Assembly: GCA_019843655.1 (NCBI GenBank)
Contig: JACDQD010000004.1
Location: 29,771,872-29,835,871 of the forward strand
Reading direction: 5' to 3'
Source: Lethocerus indicus
Lineage: Eukaryota; Arthropoda; Insecta; Hemiptera; Belostomatidae
DNA length: 64,000 bases
Numbering within the stretch: position 1 is the first letter of the stretch; each line of letters starts with the position of its first letter. Made by a program: the position numbers and the translations under genes. The notes under the pieces were generated by a model. It did no database searches, had not been told where the DNA came from, and saw only the letters and a program-made list of their open reading frames with translations. This document shows positions 62,034 to 64,000 of this stretch, one piece after another.

Positions 62034-64000
62034 AATTATTACATTTAACCTTGTAGTATAGCAGCGTTAGATACAAACGGTTTCTTCGTGTCGCGAGACA
62101 CTAATTATATGAATTTCAATACTTTTGAAAAAGAGTTGGCATCAAACTTGAATGTGGAGTCCAAAACAGAAGTCCAATCTTCCAGATTCCTGTACAGGTG
62201 TATACCAGTTGTTGTGTGCGGATAAAAAAATAGCCTAATCAGATTTCAGAAGAACGCACGGGCGGTATCCCCTGTTAGGGTTATGTAATGTAATATGAGA
62301 GGTGGGTGAACAGGTGGGCTTCCGCTAATATCTTGTAAACGGTATAATTTGGGCGGGCGTCTGACCGGCTCTAATAACGTGGTGAGATTTCGAGCGGACC
62401 TAATTATATATCTCCCCATCTCGGCTGTGTTCGCCCCCCACTCCCCCGGGCTATGTGGTCCCAATCACTTACCCCCGGGTCTTACCACCGTTCTTCTCGA
62501 CCGCGAGCACTGTTCCAACACAGTAGCGCCCGCTATAACGAGCCTATTAGCGCCCCCCCCCTATCAACTTCAACCCGAGTTCCTCTCTCCATCAAACTTA
62601 AGATATTCAAACTGCTTTACGCCCCCGGGCAAATCCTAATTTTCCGTCCCTCTTTCACATTTCCGATAATAATACATTGCATTGTTTTCAGGCTTATTTA
62701 TAAACGTATCTATCCTAATCAAATCTGTAACTGGAAGAGCTTATTTATGTTTAGAATATTATGTATAATTGTTTAAAAATTATCTTGTTAAACTTAATTA
62801 ATTAATTTAAAGTTTTGATCACAATCGGACGGAGGAATGATTAAGCTCTAAATACTTCAAATCGATCAAAACAGAAGTTATGCATTGAGGTTCTCAGACT
62901 TCTCTGTTTTTTCTGAACACTCTGTTTTTCCACACTTCAGGATAACTTACCTTTACTCTTTTCATTGATCATTATATTATATATTAAGGGTTGAAAATGT
63001 GTGGTTTTGAAAAATATGATCATTTATCATTAGATCCTTACCCCGGCATTTAAATAAAAGACGGCTTGAAGTGCTATCTTAAAGTCGAAAACTAAGTTCC
63101 CCTCTACAAGCAGGAAGCACTATATTCGGCCGTAAACGCAAGAACCGACACAAAGCTTCTACAGAAAGCCGCATAACGAGGGCGTATTTACTTAAATTAT
63201 TTCATTGTTGAGGACGAAGTGCCTTAATCTTTCGTTTTAATACCCGTTCAACGTATTGAACAATACATCATATTTTAAGGTATAACCATTACTAATATAA
63301 TTGTAATTGCAGTTCGTTAGTATAATATATACTGCAATAATTGCTTTTTACAACTCAATACCGCCGTTCAAAAGGTGAAAATATGAAGTTCTTATCTATT
63401 TTTTCTGTTTTGTTTTTTTTTTATTTCCGGAACAGATTTCCCCCAAACCAAATTAAACTTCGAGTGCTGTCTTATCAATCGAACAGAAAATAGCAATCAC
63501 TTCCAGTTTTCAAAAAACTCAAAAATACCGATAATTTTTTGTTGCAGGCAACCTGCGTTTTGAGTAGGCGAAATCCGAATGCCGATGGATTCAACGCTTA
63601 TGACGTATGATTTATAGAAAGTCCAAAAGGAAGTGAATAAAGGACGTCCGTTTAAATATATATTATTGTGCACATTGCGTGTTTTCGATAAGGTAACGTT
63701 TTTACAGCCCCTAACAGGGACCAGATTAATGGAATCTTTTTCGAAATAATGATCGAGGGTTACACTATCCATTTTACAATCGCCGTAGGAATTTTCGTCT
63801 TGATCGTAATCATTATTACCCTCTTGTGTTGTCCGGCTAGAAAATATATGAACAGTACCTTGATTCCGTGAGCTCTATCCGAAGTCCGATACATAATCTG
63901 CACTCTGCCGCAACCATTCATAAATTTGAATGAACTCGATCTGTTATACATCTGTATAAATACATCTAATTGATGAATAAAAAACCCGATATGTACACGG

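Larger units (their letters stand above)
53020..64000. other. Gene-free mosaic DNA to the right edge
   Basis: No gene recognised. GC-rich islands lie at 53.4-53.7, 55.4-55.6, 56.2-56.5, 57.1-57.4, 58.3-58.9, 59.2-59.4 and 62.4-62.7 kb, nearly all with GGGCCC or CCCGGG, separated by AT-rich DNA. A short GA tract lies at 58554-58588, a G-rich GTGG tract at 61645-61672 and a hairpin at 62009-62033. Stubs of the hammerhead repeat family occur at 53286 and 56862. The last 1.3 kb is AT-rich. Confidence 0.35.

Overview
This is a 64-kb stretch of animal nuclear DNA, most likely from an insect or another arthropod. The grounds are a gene-poor, roughly 40% GC composition with no obvious CpG depletion, many dinucleotide microsatellites, and a decayed Jockey-type non-LTR retrotransposon fragment whose reverse-transcriptase tail reads like insect copies. 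I do not recognise the species. Nothing looks bacterial, viral or organellar. Apart from the retroelement fragment I recognise no protein-coding gene, and no intact tRNA, rRNA or snRNA gene. Most open frames in the window are chance frames or frames running through microsatellites.

Layout. 1-5.4 kb is unannotatable noncoding DNA with simple repeats and one unassigned open frame at 1.8-2.2 kb. 5.4-18 kb is the AT-rich, repeat-bearing part. It holds relics of a hammerhead-ribozyme-like motif (5.38, 7.99, 10.33, 10.46, 11.80, 13.85, 14.99, 15.12 kb) and a 0.7-kb inverted duplication (10.24-10.95 and 14.48-15.24 kb). Each duplication arm contains a 260-bp palindromic element carrying a hammerhead-like motif in each arm. 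Between the duplication arms lie a 61-bp x 8 minisatellite (12.42-12.91 kb), whose every unit contains a near-perfect CTCF-type motif, and the Jockey fragment (13.89-14.40 kb), which sits among relics of the same palindromic element. A possible piggyBac-like miniature element follows at 17.49-18.01 kb.

18-64 kb is almost free of recognisable transposons. It alternates AT-rich DNA (many TAAT/TTAATTAA cores) with short GC-rich islands rich in GGGCCC. That texture resembles an intergenic or intronic regulatory landscape of a developmental gene, but this is inference. Embedded features are long GA/CT and TA microsatellites (14.5, 15.4, 39.9-40.1, 40.4, 50.3 kb), a 23-bp-arm hairpin (26.8 kb), a miniature element with 24-bp perfect inverted repeats (52.78-53.01 kb), G-rich quadruplex-prone tracts and a candidate TATA box beside a GC-rich segment (45.6 kb).

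The two most interesting signals are (i) the palindromic mobile element with hammerhead-ribozyme-like cores on both strands and (ii) the tandem array of eight CTCF-like sites, lying between the arms of the inverted duplication.
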